Below the pieces are notes generated by a model. That model made no database searches and was not told the origin of the DNA. It saw only the letters and a list, made by a program, of their open reading frames with translations. The position numbers and the translations under genes were made by a program. Of a stretch of DNA of 25,689 bases, positions 6,739 to 14,814 are shown piece by piece. How positions within the stretch are numbered: position 1 is the first letter of the stretch; every line of letters starts with the position of its first letter. The DNA comes from an uncultured Eubacteriales bacterium. Lineage in GTDB: Bacteria > Bacillota > Clostridia > Peptostreptococcales > Anaerovoracaceae. Where the stretch lies: contig UQMQ01000013.1 of the NCBI GenBank assembly GCA_900542245.1, positions 1 to 25,689 of the forward strand, given 5' to 3'.

Positions 6739-8778
6739 TTATCTGTACATGATCATGGCTTGCGGGCTGTTCTCAGTCACCGCGTCGCCGAGCTGGTCGG
6801 TCGCTTCCGACAGGTTGACAGTCGTTAGATGCGGGCAGTCTGCAAAGGCGCGTGCGCCGATGGAGAGCAGGCTGTCCGGCGCGTCCAGCGATTCCAGTCC
6901 GGAGCCTTGAAAAGCGCCGTCGCGAATGCGCACGACGGTTTCCGGCAGCACGACTTCGCGGATCTCCTCGTTGCCGCGAAAGGCGGTCTTGCCGATCTTC
7001 TCGACCGGAAGGTCACGCGTGACTTCGGTTTCGTGCAGCTCGTCGGTGACGGTAGCAGTCACGAAAGCCGGCACTTCGACGACAGCATCGTGACCGAGGT
7101 AGGTCTTGAGCGAGGCGCTGTTCTCGAAGATATGGAATTCAAAATCTCCATGGACTTCGATGCGGAACTGTTTGTGTCCGATGGCGGAGCTTTCGTTGAG
7201 GTCAGTGCCGAAGAGCTTGTCCATCGAGGCGCCCAGATTGACACCATGGGAAGCCTTAAACAGCACGATGTCGCCGGGACGGATCGCGGCCCTGACCGCC
7301 GCCTCCATTTCGGCGCGGTCCGCGTAGTAATGTGCCTGCATGCCCGCAGCGGCTGCTTCCTCGATGGCATAGCGGATCGCGATCCCATAGCCGATCAAAA
7401 GGTCCATCTTGTGCTGCGTGCAGACGCGGCCAATCTCGCGGTGTGTTTCTTCGCTAAGGTCGCCGAGCGCCAGCACGTCACCGAGGACGACGATGCGCTT
7501 CGTTTTGTCCGGCAGACGCAGCTCGTCGAGGACTTTCAGGGTATTGTCGACGGCAAGCAGGGAAGAATTGTAGCAATCTGCAAGGATGCGGTATTTGCCT
7601 GCCTGCAGCAGATTCTGGCGCATACCGGACGGCTGGTAGGACGCGATGCCGGCGAGGATCTCCGCATCCGGCAGCTGCAAAGCCTTGCCGACCGCAAAAG
7701 CGACGACGGCGTTGAGGATATTGTGCTCGCCGAGCACGTGGATCTGCGCCGGATGTTCCTCTGCGGCGGCGCGGTCGACGAGTGTAAAGGTATAGCCGTC
7801 GTCCGCGCGCAGGATATCCTTGGCGTAGTACCTCGCCTGCGGATTTTTGAGGCTGTAAGTGATGACCTGCTGGGTAAAGCTGTGACCCATCAGGATCGGA
7901 TCGTCGTAGTTGATGATGGCAAGCCCGTCCGGCTTGCCGAAGGTCGAAAGCGATAATTTGTCCGCGGTCAGCGCTTCCTGACTGCCGTAGCTTTCGATAT
8001 GCGAAACACCGATATTGGTGTAGACCGCGATATCAGCTGCGAGCTGCCTTGCCGAGTATTCGATGGTTTTCGGTGCGAACGCGCCGACCTCCTGCAGATA
8101 GACATTCGTCGTCCGCTTGAGGCTCTGAATGTTGCGCGTGATCGAAAACATGGAATTGTTATTGCCCTTGGAGATCAGCGGGTTCTTGTAATGCTGCCGC
8201 AGGATGGCTTCGATCATCTCCTTGGTGGAGGTCTTGCCGACCGAACCGGTCACCGTAATGACCTTCGCCTTGTGCAGAGAGCGGATATAGGCAGAGGCTT
8301 TGATATAGGCTTCGCGGATCCGGTTCGTACCCTCCAACGCATCGGTCGTATCCGGCAGCAGGAGGGTATGCGGGTGCGCGCACGGTTTGTTGCTGATCAC
8401 ACACAGACAGCCGCTGTCAATGGCCATCTGCAGCACCGATGCCGGATCACCGGCAGAGATCGGGGATTTCCCCCAGTATAAAAAGATCGAATCCGGCGTC
8501 AGTCTGCGCGGGTCTGCGGTGAAATCGCTGATGGTGTGATCGGCAATGTCCGCAAAATCGTCCGGCAGCGGCAGGTCTGCAATGCGGAAAAAATCCGCAA
8601 CCGTCAAGTCGCGTTTCTCGCGGTAGGCGGCGATGGCAGCCTCTTTCTTCTGCTGCTTTTCGAGCGCCTTTGCTTCTTCGCGCGCGGTGCGATCCATTTC
8701 CTGCTGCCGCTGCAGCTCCTCCGCAAACTCCTTGTCGACCTTGCGTCTGAGTTTGGTCCATACACTTTCCTTCGCCAT
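6739..8778 (-). CDS. MurF-like Mur ligase fused to a C-terminal BspA-type leucine-rich repeat domain
   Basis: This is a 679-aa cytoplasmic protein. Residues about 10-55 are highly charged and likely coiled coil. Residues about 56-170 resemble the N-terminal domain of MurF. The ATP-binding P-loop TGSVGKTS is at 177-184, GVSHIESYGS near 257-266, LGEHNILNAVVAFAVGKAL near 349-367 and DCYNSS near 401-406, all in the order seen in UDP-MurNAc-tripeptide:D-Ala-D-Ala ligases. Residues about 595-660 form BspA-type (LRR_5) repeats with the IGxxAFxGxxxIxxVxLPxxVxxIxxGAF pattern, which MurF enzymes normally lack. Canonical MurF is about 450 aa. Whether this is the cell's peptidoglycan MurF or a ligase for another substrate is unclear. 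An in-frame start 26 codons earlier is rejected because AAGGAG precedes the ATG at 8778. Confidence 0.85.
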   Translation of the reverse strand: MAKESVWTKLRRKVDKEFAEELQRQQEMDRTAREEAKALEKQQKKEAAIAAYREKRDLTVADFFRIADLPLPDDFADIADHTISDFTADPRRLTPDSIFLYWGKSPISAGDPASVLQMAIDSGCLCVISNKPCAHPHTLLLPDTTDALEGTNRIREAYIKASAYIRSLHKAKVITVTGSVGKTSTKEMIEAILRQHYKNPLISKGNNNSMFSITRNIQSLKRTTNVYLQEVGAFAPKTIEYSARQLAADIAVYTNIGVSHIESYGSQEALTADKLSLSTFGKPDGLAIINYDDPILMGHSFTQQVITYSLKNPQARYYAKDILRADDGYTFTLVDRAAAEEHPAQIHVLGEHNILNAVVAFAVGKALQLPDAEILAGIASYQPSGMRQNLLQAGKYRILADCYNSSLLAVDNTLKVLDELRLPDKTKRIVVLGDVLALGDLSEETHREIGRVCTQHKMDLLIGYGIAIRYAIEEAAAAGMQAHYYADRAEMEAAVRAAIRPGDIVLFKASHGVNLGASMDKLFGTDLNESSAIGHKQFRIEVHGDFEFHIFENSASLKTYLGHDAVVEVPAFVTATVTDELHETEVTRDLPVEKIGKTAFRGNEEIREVVLPETVVRIRDGAFQGSGLESLDAPDSLLSIGARAFADCPHLTTVNLSEATDQLGDAVTENSPQAMIMYR

Positions 8779-8817
8779 AACGGGGTAAACTCCTTCCTGC
8801 TTGTTGTCTATGAAACG

Positions 8818-8844
8818 CCGCGCGGGGCTGATATCGCCGCGCGG
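8818..8844. other. Hairpin in the leader of the Mur ligase-LRR gene
   Basis: The self-complementary word CCGCGCGG occurs at 8818-8825 and 8837-8844 with an 11-base spacer, so it can form a very stable stem about 40 bases before the ATG at 8778. There is no T-tract. It could be a leader structure or a protein site. Confidence 0.4.
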
Positions 8845-8860
8845 AATACGGTACATACGA

Positions 8861-8890
8861 GAAAACCCACGGGAGACACATCCGTGGGTT
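8861..8890 (-). terminator. Hairpin terminator downstream of rpsT
   Basis: A perfect 9-bp stem (8864-8872 with 8882-8890) has a 9-base loop. Read on the minus strand it is followed by a T-rich TTTTCT stretch (the first two T belong to the stem). A smaller stem, GTGCAT/ATGCAC (8907-8925), lies between it and the rpsT stop codon. It probably ends the rpsT transcript. The short T-tract may allow some read-through into the Mur ligase-LRR gene. Confidence 0.6.
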
Positions 8891-8944
8891 CAGGTTTGCT
8901 CATGCTGTGCATTTAACTTATGCACGGGTGGGGACGGGTGAGAC

Positions 8945-9217
8945 TTATTTTGCTGCTTTTGCAGCGTTGAATCTTTTGGTCAGTCTGGAAACTTTTCTGG
9001 AAGCAGCATGCTTGGAGATGGTTCCCTTTGCAGCAGCCTGCATCAGTTTCTTTTCCGCAAGTCTTAACTTCTCCTGTGCGACGTCGAAGTTGCCCTCTGC
9101 CATTGCAGCGTCGAAGTTCTTCAGAACAGCCTTAAGATGATTCTTAATTCTTCTGTTTCTTGCAGTTTTCTTGTCGATGACTCTGATTCTTTTCTTTGCG
9201 GATTTAATGTTTGCCAT
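8945..9217 (-). CDS. rpsT: 30S ribosomal protein S20
   Basis: This 90-aa, very basic protein binds 16S rRNA early in 30S subunit assembly. The start MANIKSAKKRIRVIDKKTAR, the NRRIKNHLKAVLKNF segment and the KGTISKHAASRKVSRLTKR C-terminal helix are diagnostic of S20. The frame stays open for a further 63 codons upstream, but GGGGTGA lies 9 bases before the ATG at 9217, and S20 homologues begin there. It is divergent from gpr, a common arrangement in Clostridia. Confidence 0.97.
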   Translation of the reverse strand: MANIKSAKKRIRVIDKKTARNRRIKNHLKAVLKNFDAAMAEGNFDVAQEKLRLAEKKLMQAAAKGTISKHAASRKVSRLTKRFNAAKAAK

Positions 9218-9252
9218 GTGTTTTTCACCCCACTTTATTAAAATTTTCATGC

Positions 9253-9280
9253 GTCCCGCGCAGGCAGAAGCCGCCGGGAC
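9253..9280 (-). promoter_or_regulatory. rpsT leader hairpin
   Basis: GTCCCG pairs with CGGGAC (9253-9258 with 9275-9280). The stem continues through GC/GC and GGC/GCC pairs with two single-base bulges to a 4-base loop (9266-9269). It lies within the transcribed rpsT leader, about 35 bases before the start codon. S20 autoregulates its own translation in E. coli; a similar role here is inference only. Confidence 0.45.
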
Positions 9281-9302
9281 AAGACATAAATTCGCAATTT
9301 GA

Positions 9303-9331
9303 ATTATAAACGAATAATGCGCGGATTGCAA
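9303..9331 (-). promoter_or_regulatory. Strong sigma-A promoter for rpsT
   Basis: On the minus strand, TTGCAA (9326-9331) and a perfect TATAAT (9303-9308) are separated by 17 bp. This predicts a leader of about 80 bases. The gap 9218-9410 otherwise holds the leader hairpin and the gpr ribosome binding site. I found no convincing sigma-G promoter for gpr. Confidence 0.85.
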
Positions 9332-9410
9332 GGGAAAATACAAAATAAAGGAGAGAATTCCAAGGAAAATCGAAGAAAATTCAAAAAACGGACAGACAGG
9401 GGGCAAAAAA

Positions 9411-10388
9411 ATGAATTACAGGACGGATCTGGCGGTCGAACTGGACGCGCTTTTGGAGGAAGCGCGGCAGGCGGCGAAGCAAAAAAGCGGCGCAGCGCAG
9501 CCATCGCAGACAGCGACCGGTTACATCAAAAAACAGATGCAGCTCGATGAGGATATTGCGGTCATCTCGATCGAGATCACCGACGAGGCGGGAGAAAAAG
9601 CGTTCGGCAAGCCGCGCGGCACCTATGTGACCATCGAAATACAGGGGCTGCTCGCGGAAAAGGAGAACATCCGGGAACGCGCGTCACGCGCGGTCGCGGC
9701 AGAGCTCAAAAATCTGATTCCCTTTGACTATTTTCTCAAGGTGCTGGTGGTGGGGCTCGGCAACGAAAAGGTCACGCCGGACAGCCTCGGTCCGCACACC
9801 GTCGACAAGGTGAAAATCACGCGCCATTTATTTGCCATGTTCGACTGCGACGGCGACTGGGAGATGGCGAATGTCAGCGGGTTCAACCCCTCGGTGACGG
9901 GCGTGACGGGTATGGAGACCGCTGATCTGATCGAAAAAGTCGTTTCGATGGTCAAGCCGGACGTGGTGCTGGTCATCGACGCGCTGGCGGCAAAGGATAT
10001 CCGCAGGGTCAGCACGACCGTTCAGATCAGTGATACCGGGATCGCGCCGGGGGCAGGGATGGGGAACCGCCGCCGCGAGATCAGCGAGGCCACGCTCGGC
10101 TGCCGGGTCATTTCCATCGGCGTGCCGACCGTCATCGACGCCCGGACGCTGATTTTGGATGCCGCAAAAGCGAGCGAGGCAGAGGCATTGCAGGCGGACA
10201 GCGTGGCAGAGGAAACGAACCGGACGCACGCAGCGGCTGCGCGGGAGGATTTTCTTGCACGGTATCTGACGGATGAGGCTTTCGACATGATCGTGACTTC
10301 GACGGACATCGACGAGATCATTCAAAGTTTTTCGCAGATTCTCGCAAATGCCATAAATATCACGCTGCATCCCGGCATATATTCTTAA
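9411..10388 (+). CDS. gpr: Germination protease GPR (spore protease)
   Basis: This 325-aa aspartic endoprotease of family A25 degrades the small acid-soluble DNA-binding proteins at spore germination. It is made in the forespore as a zymogen and trims its own N-terminus. The family signature runs through VVGLGNEKVTPDSLGP (about 113-128), VSGFNPSVTGVTGMET (155-170), VIDALAAKD (188-196) and QISDTGIAPGAGMGNRRR (205-222). Asp124 and Asp190 correspond by position to the two catalytic aspartates described for the Bacillus enzyme. The RTDLAVE start is the conserved propeptide region. A GGGGG ribosome binding site lies just before the ATG. Its presence shows the organism makes endospores, or descends from one that did. 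spoIIP follows after 37 bp. Confidence 0.97.
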   Translation: MNYRTDLAVELDALLEEARQAAKQKSGAAQPSQTATGYIKKQMQLDEDIAVISIEITDEAGEKAFGKPRGTYVTIEIQGLLAEKENIRERASRAVAAELKNLIPFDYFLKVLVVGLGNEKVTPDSLGPHTVDKVKITRHLFAMFDCDGDWEMANVSGFNPSVTGVTGMETADLIEKVVSMVKPDVVLVIDALAAKDIRRVSTTVQISDTGIAPGAGMGNRRREISEATLGCRVISIGVPTVIDARTLILDAAKASEAEALQADSVAEETNRTHAAAAREDFLARYLTDEAFDMIVTSTDIDEIIQSFSQILANAINITLHPGIYS

Positions 10389-10425
10389 GAGCGAGCCGCG
10401 GGGCGCGCCATCTTACAGGAGAGGC

Positions 10426-11367
10426 ATGGGTGAGGGAATGAAACATGGGCTTACCAAAGCAGTGCTGGGCATGTATCTGGTCAGTACATTTGTTTTTTGT
10501 GTGACGCTGGCAAAGGACGATCCAAGCGGCAGGAGCATCTGGGCGCGGATGCGGCCGGACGCGGGTTCGCTGGGCATGTACTGCATTTCGTCGGCTTATC
10601 CGAATTTCACCCTGCCGGATGAGGTGCAGGCGGCGGCTGACGACGGGCAGAGGGCGCAGCAGACGGCGCCGGACACGCTGACGCTGACCGGTACGGACGA
10701 GAGCGAAGCGCAGATCTCCGAGATCATCACCACAGAGGAAACGGCGCCGGAGCCGGTCGTGTTCGGCGAGGAGCCGGCGGTGCTGATCGTCCATACCCAT
10801 GCGACGGAGTCCTATCTGCCGTCTTCAGGCGGCAATTATCATAAAAAGGGAAAGCAGAATACCGTCCGCGACATCGGCTCGGTGCTGGCGGAAACGCTGG
10901 AGGCAAACGGCATCGGCGTGGTTCACGACCAGACCCTGCACGACGATCCGTCCTACAACCAGTCCTACAACCGTTCCTACGAGACGACCGAGAGGCTGCT
11001 CAAAAAATATCCGAGCATCGTCTGCGTCATCGATCTGCACCGCGACGCGATCGCCTCCGAGGCTCCGGCAGCGACGGTTTCGGTCGGCGGCAAGACCTGC
11101 GCGAAGTATTCCTATGTCGTCAGCAACGCGGTGGAGACCTACCGCGACAATCTTCAGTTCATCAAGGCGATGAACCGGACGGCAGAGAAAAACTACAACG
11201 GCTTCACCGGCAGGGTCCTCGAACGCGGCTACCGCTACAATCAGGGGCTTTCGTCCAAGTACATGCTGCTGGAGATCGGCTACAACCGCAATGATATCGC
11301 GGATTGCCGGAATACGGCGGTGTATTTTGGGAAAATTCTTGCGGACACGCTGAAAGCGGGGTATTGA
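10426..11367 (+). CDS. spoIIP: Stage II sporulation protein P (SpoIIP)
   Basis: This 313-aa membrane-anchored peptidoglycan amidase/endopeptidase acts in the mother cell with SpoIID and SpoIIM during engulfment. An N-terminal hydrophobic helix (about residues 8-28) anchors it, and a variable linker follows. The catalytic domain starts at VLIVHTHATESY (119-130, His and Glu metal ligands), continues with KQNTVRDIGSVLAETL and IDLHRDA (about 202-208), and ends with NQGLSSKYMLLEIGYNRN, all SpoIIP hallmarks. The AGGAGAGG ribosome binding site leaves only about 4 bases before ATG 10426. The alternative ATG at 10438 is spaced too far, so the start is uncertain by 4 codons. It forms an operon with gpr upstream. 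Confidence 0.95.
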   Translation: MGEGMKHGLTKAVLGMYLVSTFVFCVTLAKDDPSGRSIWARMRPDAGSLGMYCISSAYPNFTLPDEVQAAADDGQRAQQTAPDTLTLTGTDESEAQISEIITTEETAPEPVVFGEEPAVLIVHTHATESYLPSSGGNYHKKGKQNTVRDIGSVLAETLEANGIGVVHDQTLHDDPSYNQSYNRSYETTERLLKKYPSIVCVIDLHRDAIASEAPAATVSVGGKTCAKYSYVVSNAVETYRDNLQFIKAMNRTAEKNYNGFTGRVLERGYRYNQGLSSKYMLLEIGYNRNDIADCRNTAVYFGKILADTLKAGY

Positions 11368-11472
11368 GGCGCGGCACGCACAGGGCGGGAACGAAAATGG
11401 AAAAAACACGCAGGACAGAAGCGGAACACACAAGCTGCGTGAAACAAGATACGAAAGGGGGAAAAGGAATCT

Positions 11473-11655
11473 ATGCGTACAGTGCGAGAGCTGCTCCTCA
11501 TCGCCTTGCTGTTCTTCATCAGCACGCTGGCGCTGATGGAGGTGGACAAGCGCTGCGCGGACATGCGCAGCCTGCCTGCGGCGAGCGATCTGCTGCAGGA
11601 AGAGATTCTGCAAATTTCTGCAAAAGCAGTTGAATTACAGCGGGATTTAGGTTAA
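11473..11655 (+). CDS. Small single-pass membrane protein, 60 aa, unknown function
   Basis: The frame begins with a short basic N-terminus (MRTVREL) and a 15-residue hydrophobic segment (about residues 7-22), followed by a charged, probably helical tail. An AAAAGGA ribosome binding site lies a few bases before the ATG. It occupies the gap between spoIIP and lepA on the same strand, and spacing and composition suggest it is a real gene of the sporulation unit. I recognise no family. The -10 box of the proposed lepA promoter overlaps its stop codon. Confidence 0.6.
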   Translation: MRTVRELLLIALLFFISTLALMEVDKRCADMRSLPAASDLLQEEILQISAKAVELQRDLG

Positions 11656-11658
11656 AAT
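11630..11658 (+). promoter_or_regulatory. Sigma-A-type promoter for lepA
   Basis: TTGAAT (11630-11635) and TAAAAT (11653-11658) are 17 bp apart, at the 3' end of the 60-aa gene. This gives lepA-hemW-glpK a vegetative promoter independent of the upstream sporulation genes. Confidence 0.6.
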
Positions 11659-11755
11659 AAAGCATGGAAATCTGTGCGTTTTCGCAGGAATGTCTGCAAA
11701 CGGGCAGAAAATCGCAAAAATAGACACGATATTATATGGGATATGTGAGGACAAG

Positions 11756-13564
11756 ATGGACTACCAAAAATATATCAGAAATTTCAGTATTATTGCCCAT
11801 ATCGACCATGGCAAATCAACACTTGCAGACCGTCTGATCGAAAAGACCGGGCTGGTGGCAGACCGCGACATGAAGGAGCAGTTCTTAGACAATATGGAGC
11901 TGGAACGCGAGCGCGGCATCACCATCAAGCTGCAGACGACCAGACTGGTCTACAAGGCGCAGGACGGGCAGGAATACATCTACAATCTCATCGATACACC
12001 GGGTCATGTGGACTTCACCTACGAAGTTTCCCGTTCCCTTGCAGCATGCGAGGGTGCGGTGCTTGTCGTGGATGCGACACAGGGCGTGGAGGCGCAGACG
12101 CTTGCCAACGTCTATCTGGCGCTGGACGAAAATCTGGAGATCCTGCCGGTGCTCAACAAGATGGATCTGGCGTCCGCCAGACCGGACGAATGCAAGGAAG
12201 AAATCGAAGAGATCATCGGGCTGGATGCAGCGGACGCGCCGGAGATCTCTGCCAAGACCGGCATGGGCGTCGAGGAGCTCTTAGAACGCATCATTGATGC
12301 GGTCCCGGCACCATGCGGAGATGAAAACGGCAAGCTGAAGGCGCTGATTTTCGACTCGAAATACGATAATTATCTGGGCGTGATCATCTATGCCCGCATC
12401 ATGGACGGGCAGGTCAAAAAAGGCGACGTGATCCGTATGATGGCGACCAACAAAAAATACGAGGTCACCGAGGTCGGCGTCTGCGCGCCGGGGCTCAAAC
12501 CGGTCAAGGCGCTGCGCGCGGGCGAGGTAGGCTATATCTGCGCCTCCATCAAGCAAGTGGCAGACGCCCGCGTCGGTGATACCATTACGCTGGACGCCGA
12601 CCCTGCCGATACCCCGCTGCCGGGCTATAAAAAAGTACAGTCCATGGTCTTCTGCGGGATTTACCCGGCAGAGGGCGAAAAATACGAGAGTGTCAAGGAC
12701 GCCCTCGAAAAGCTGCAGGTCAACGATGCGGCGTTTACGTTCGAGCCGGAGACCTCCCAGGCGCTAGGCTACGGCTTCCGCTGCGGATTCTTGGGTCTTT
12801 TGCACATGGAGATCATCGTCGAGCGTTTGGAACGCGAATTCGATCTCAGCGTGATCACGACCTCGCCGAGCGTCATTTACAGGGTCGTGCGGACGGACGG
12901 CACAGTCGAAATGCTGCAGAATCCGTCCAATCTGCCATCGCCGCAGGAGATCGACCACATCGAGGAGCCGATGGTCAAGGCGAACATCATGATCCCGAAC
13001 GATTATGTCGGCAGCATCATGGAGTTGTGCCAGCAGCGGCGCGGCACGATGCTGCATATGGAATATATCACACCGACGCGCGTGCAGCTGCATTACGATA
13101 TGCCGCTCAATGAGGTCATCTATGACTTCTTCGACGCGCTCAAGTCCAAGACGCGCGGCTACGGCTCACTGGAATATGAATTCGATCGTTACGAGAAGTC
13201 GCAGCTGGTGAAGCTCGACATCATGCTCAACCGAGAGCTGGTCGACGCGTTCTCCATGATCGTGCACGAATCCGAGGCTTATGCGCGCGGCCGTTTCGTC
13301 TGCGAAAAGCTCAAGGAGATCATTCCGATGCACCAGTTCGAGGTGCCGATCCAGGCAGCCATCGGACAGAAGGTCATCGCCAGAGAGACGGTCAAGGCTT
13401 ACCGCAAGGACGTCATCGCCAAGTGCTACGGCGGCGATATTTCCCGGAAACGCAAGCTGCTCGAAAAGCAGAAGGAGGGTAAGAAGCGGATGCGCCAGTT
13501 CGGTACCGTCGAGGTGCCGCAGGAGGCATTCACCGCTGTACTCAAATACGACGATAACAAATAA
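11756..13564 (+). CDS. lepA: Elongation factor 4 / back-translocating GTPase LepA
   Basis: This 602-aa translational GTPase binds ribosomes and is linked to back-translocation and 30S maturation. The GTPase motifs are AHIDHGKST (G1, 14-22), RGIT (G2, about 53-56), DTPGH (G3, 80-84) and NKMD (G4, 134-137). The C-terminal GYGSLEYEFDRY and GGDISRKRKLLEKQKEGKKRM segments are specific to LepA. The frame is open 22 codons further upstream, but LepA proteins start at MDYQKYIRNFSIIAH and GAGGA precedes that ATG. hemW follows 20 bp later. Confidence 0.98.
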   Translation: MDYQKYIRNFSIIAHIDHGKSTLADRLIEKTGLVADRDMKEQFLDNMELERERGITIKLQTTRLVYKAQDGQEYIYNLIDTPGHVDFTYEVSRSLAACEGAVLVVDATQGVEAQTLANVYLALDENLEILPVLNKMDLASARPDECKEEIEEIIGLDAADAPEISAKTGMGVEELLERIIDAVPAPCGDENGKLKALIFDSKYDNYLGVIIYARIMDGQVKKGDVIRMMATNKKYEVTEVGVCAPGLKPVKALRAGEVGYICASIKQVADARVGDTITLDADPADTPLPGYKKVQSMVFCGIYPAEGEKYESVKDALEKLQVNDAAFTFEPETSQALGYGFRCGFLGLLHMEIIVERLEREFDLSVITTSPSVIYRVVRTDGTVEMLQNPSNLPSPQEIDHIEEPMVKANIMIPNDYVGSIMELCQQRRGTMLHMEYITPTRVQLHYDMPLNEVIYDFFDALKSKTRGYGSLEYEFDRYEKSQLVKLDIMLNRELVDAFSMIVHESEAYARGRFVCEKLKEIIPMHQFEVPIQAAIGQKVIARETVKAYRKDVIAKCYGGDISRKRKLLEKQKEGKKRMRQFGTVEVPQEAFTAVLKYDDNK

Positions 13565-13584
13565 TTGAGAGAAACAGATAGTGA

Positions 13585-14784
13585 ATGGAAAATATCGGAA
13601 TCTATGTGCATGTCCCGTTCTGTATTAGAAAATGTCCGTATTGCGACTTTTATTCAGAGGACCATTGGGACAACGCGAAAAAAACGAAGCTGGTGCAGGC
13701 GATCTGCCGTGAGATCGACATTGTCTGCGGCTATTATCGCATGCAGGAGAAGCGGAAGCTGATCAGCATTTACTTCGGCGGCGGCACACCGTCGCTGCTC
13801 GAGCCGGAGGAATTTACAGAGATCCTCCGGCATATCGATGCTGCGTTTAAAATTACGACCAGAACCGAGGTCACCATGGAGTGCAATCCGGCGACGGCTG
13901 ATGCACAGCGGCTGCAGGCTTACAAAAAAAGCGGGCTGAACCGCCTGAGTATCGGCGTGCAGTCTTTTGACCGCGATGTGCTGCGGACTTTGGGCAGAAT
14001 CCATACACCCGAGGAGGCGGTCACATGCGTCGAAAAGGCGAGAAGAGCCGGGATTCGCAATATCAGTCTGGATCTGATGTTCGGCATTCCGGGGCAGTCC
14101 TATACTTCCTGGATGCATTCTGTCGAAAAGGCGATCAGTCTGGGCGTGAAGCATCTTTCCCTTTACAGTCTGGAATTTATGGACGGCACGCCTTTCGCGT
14201 ATGCCAGAGAAGCGGGGTACATGCAGGAGACTGCGCCGGAGCTCGACCGGCTGATGTACGAGAGCGCACTGCGCATGCTTGCAGAGGCGGGGCTGTACCA
14301 ATATGAGATATCCAACGTCTCGAAGCCGCGGCATCAGTGCAGGCATAACCTTGCCTACTGGGATCTGCGCCAGTATCTGGGCTTTGGTCCCTCGGCACAC
14401 TCGTTCATCGAGCATGTGCGCTTTGCAAACTGCAGCGATACGGATGCCTATATTGCCGCTATCGCACGCGATACCGCAGGGACAGGGAAGTTCCTCGGCT
14501 CGACCAACGCGCTCGGCAGTCTGGCGGTCGATACTTTCACCAAGAACGCGTACCGCGACAATGTCGTGGAATATGTATTCACCGGACTGCGCAAGAATGA
14601 GGGGATTCGCTACCGGACATTCGAAGAGCGCTTCGGCAAGGAATTCTGGGATATCTACGGCGGTGTTTACGAAGCCTTTATGGAATATGTCAAAATCGGA
14701 TGCGCAGAGGAGGATGGAGAGGGCTTACGCCTGACACTCCGGGGAATGAGCGTTTCCAACCGGATCATGGCGCTGTTCGTGTAA
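13585..14784 (+). CDS. hemW: Radical SAM heme chaperone HemW (coproporphyrinogen III oxidase-like)
   Basis: This 399-aa radical SAM protein carries the CX3CX2C cluster motif (Cys13, Cys17, Cys20) and FGGGTPS (64-70) for SAM binding, then NPATADAQRL, NRLSIGVQSF and LDLMFGIPGQS segments of the HemN/HemW group. The N-terminus and the lepA neighbourhood match HemW, a heme-binding chaperone, and not the true oxidase HemN. Older databases label it an oxygen-independent coproporphyrinogen oxidase. The ribosome binding site is weak, and translation may be coupled to lepA, 20 bp upstream. In many Clostridia the heat-shock regulator hrcA follows hemW; here glpK follows. Confidence 0.95.
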   Translation: MENIGIYVHVPFCIRKCPYCDFYSEDHWDNAKKTKLVQAICREIDIVCGYYRMQEKRKLISIYFGGGTPSLLEPEEFTEILRHIDAAFKITTRTEVTMECNPATADAQRLQAYKKSGLNRLSIGVQSFDRDVLRTLGRIHTPEEAVTCVEKARRAGIRNISLDLMFGIPGQSYTSWMHSVEKAISLGVKHLSLYSLEFMDGTPFAYAREAGYMQETAPELDRLMYESALRMLAEAGLYQYEISNVSKPRHQCRHNLAYWDLRQYLGFGPSAHSFIEHVRFANCSDTDAYIAAIARDTAGTGKFLGSTNALGSLAVDTFTKNAYRDNVVEYVFTGLRKNEGIRYRTFEERFGKEFWDIYGGVYEAFMEYVKIGCAEEDGEGLRLTLRGMSVSNRIMALFV

Positions 14785-14814
14785 TGGGGAGAAGAGCAAG
14801 GAGGAGACAGATCA

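Noticed and set aside
6829..7956. 375-aa open frame on the plus strand
   Set aside because: Antisense shadow of the Mur ligase-LRR gene; no ribosome binding site and no recognisable motifs.
9218..9406. 63-residue N-terminal extension of S20
   Set aside because: It spans the rpsT promoter, leader hairpin and ribosome binding site, and S20 homologues start at MANIKSAKKR.
11304..11633. 109-aa plus-strand frame overlapping the end of spoIIP and the 60-aa gene
   Set aside because: No ribosome binding site at any ATG; it overlaps two better-supported genes in another frame.
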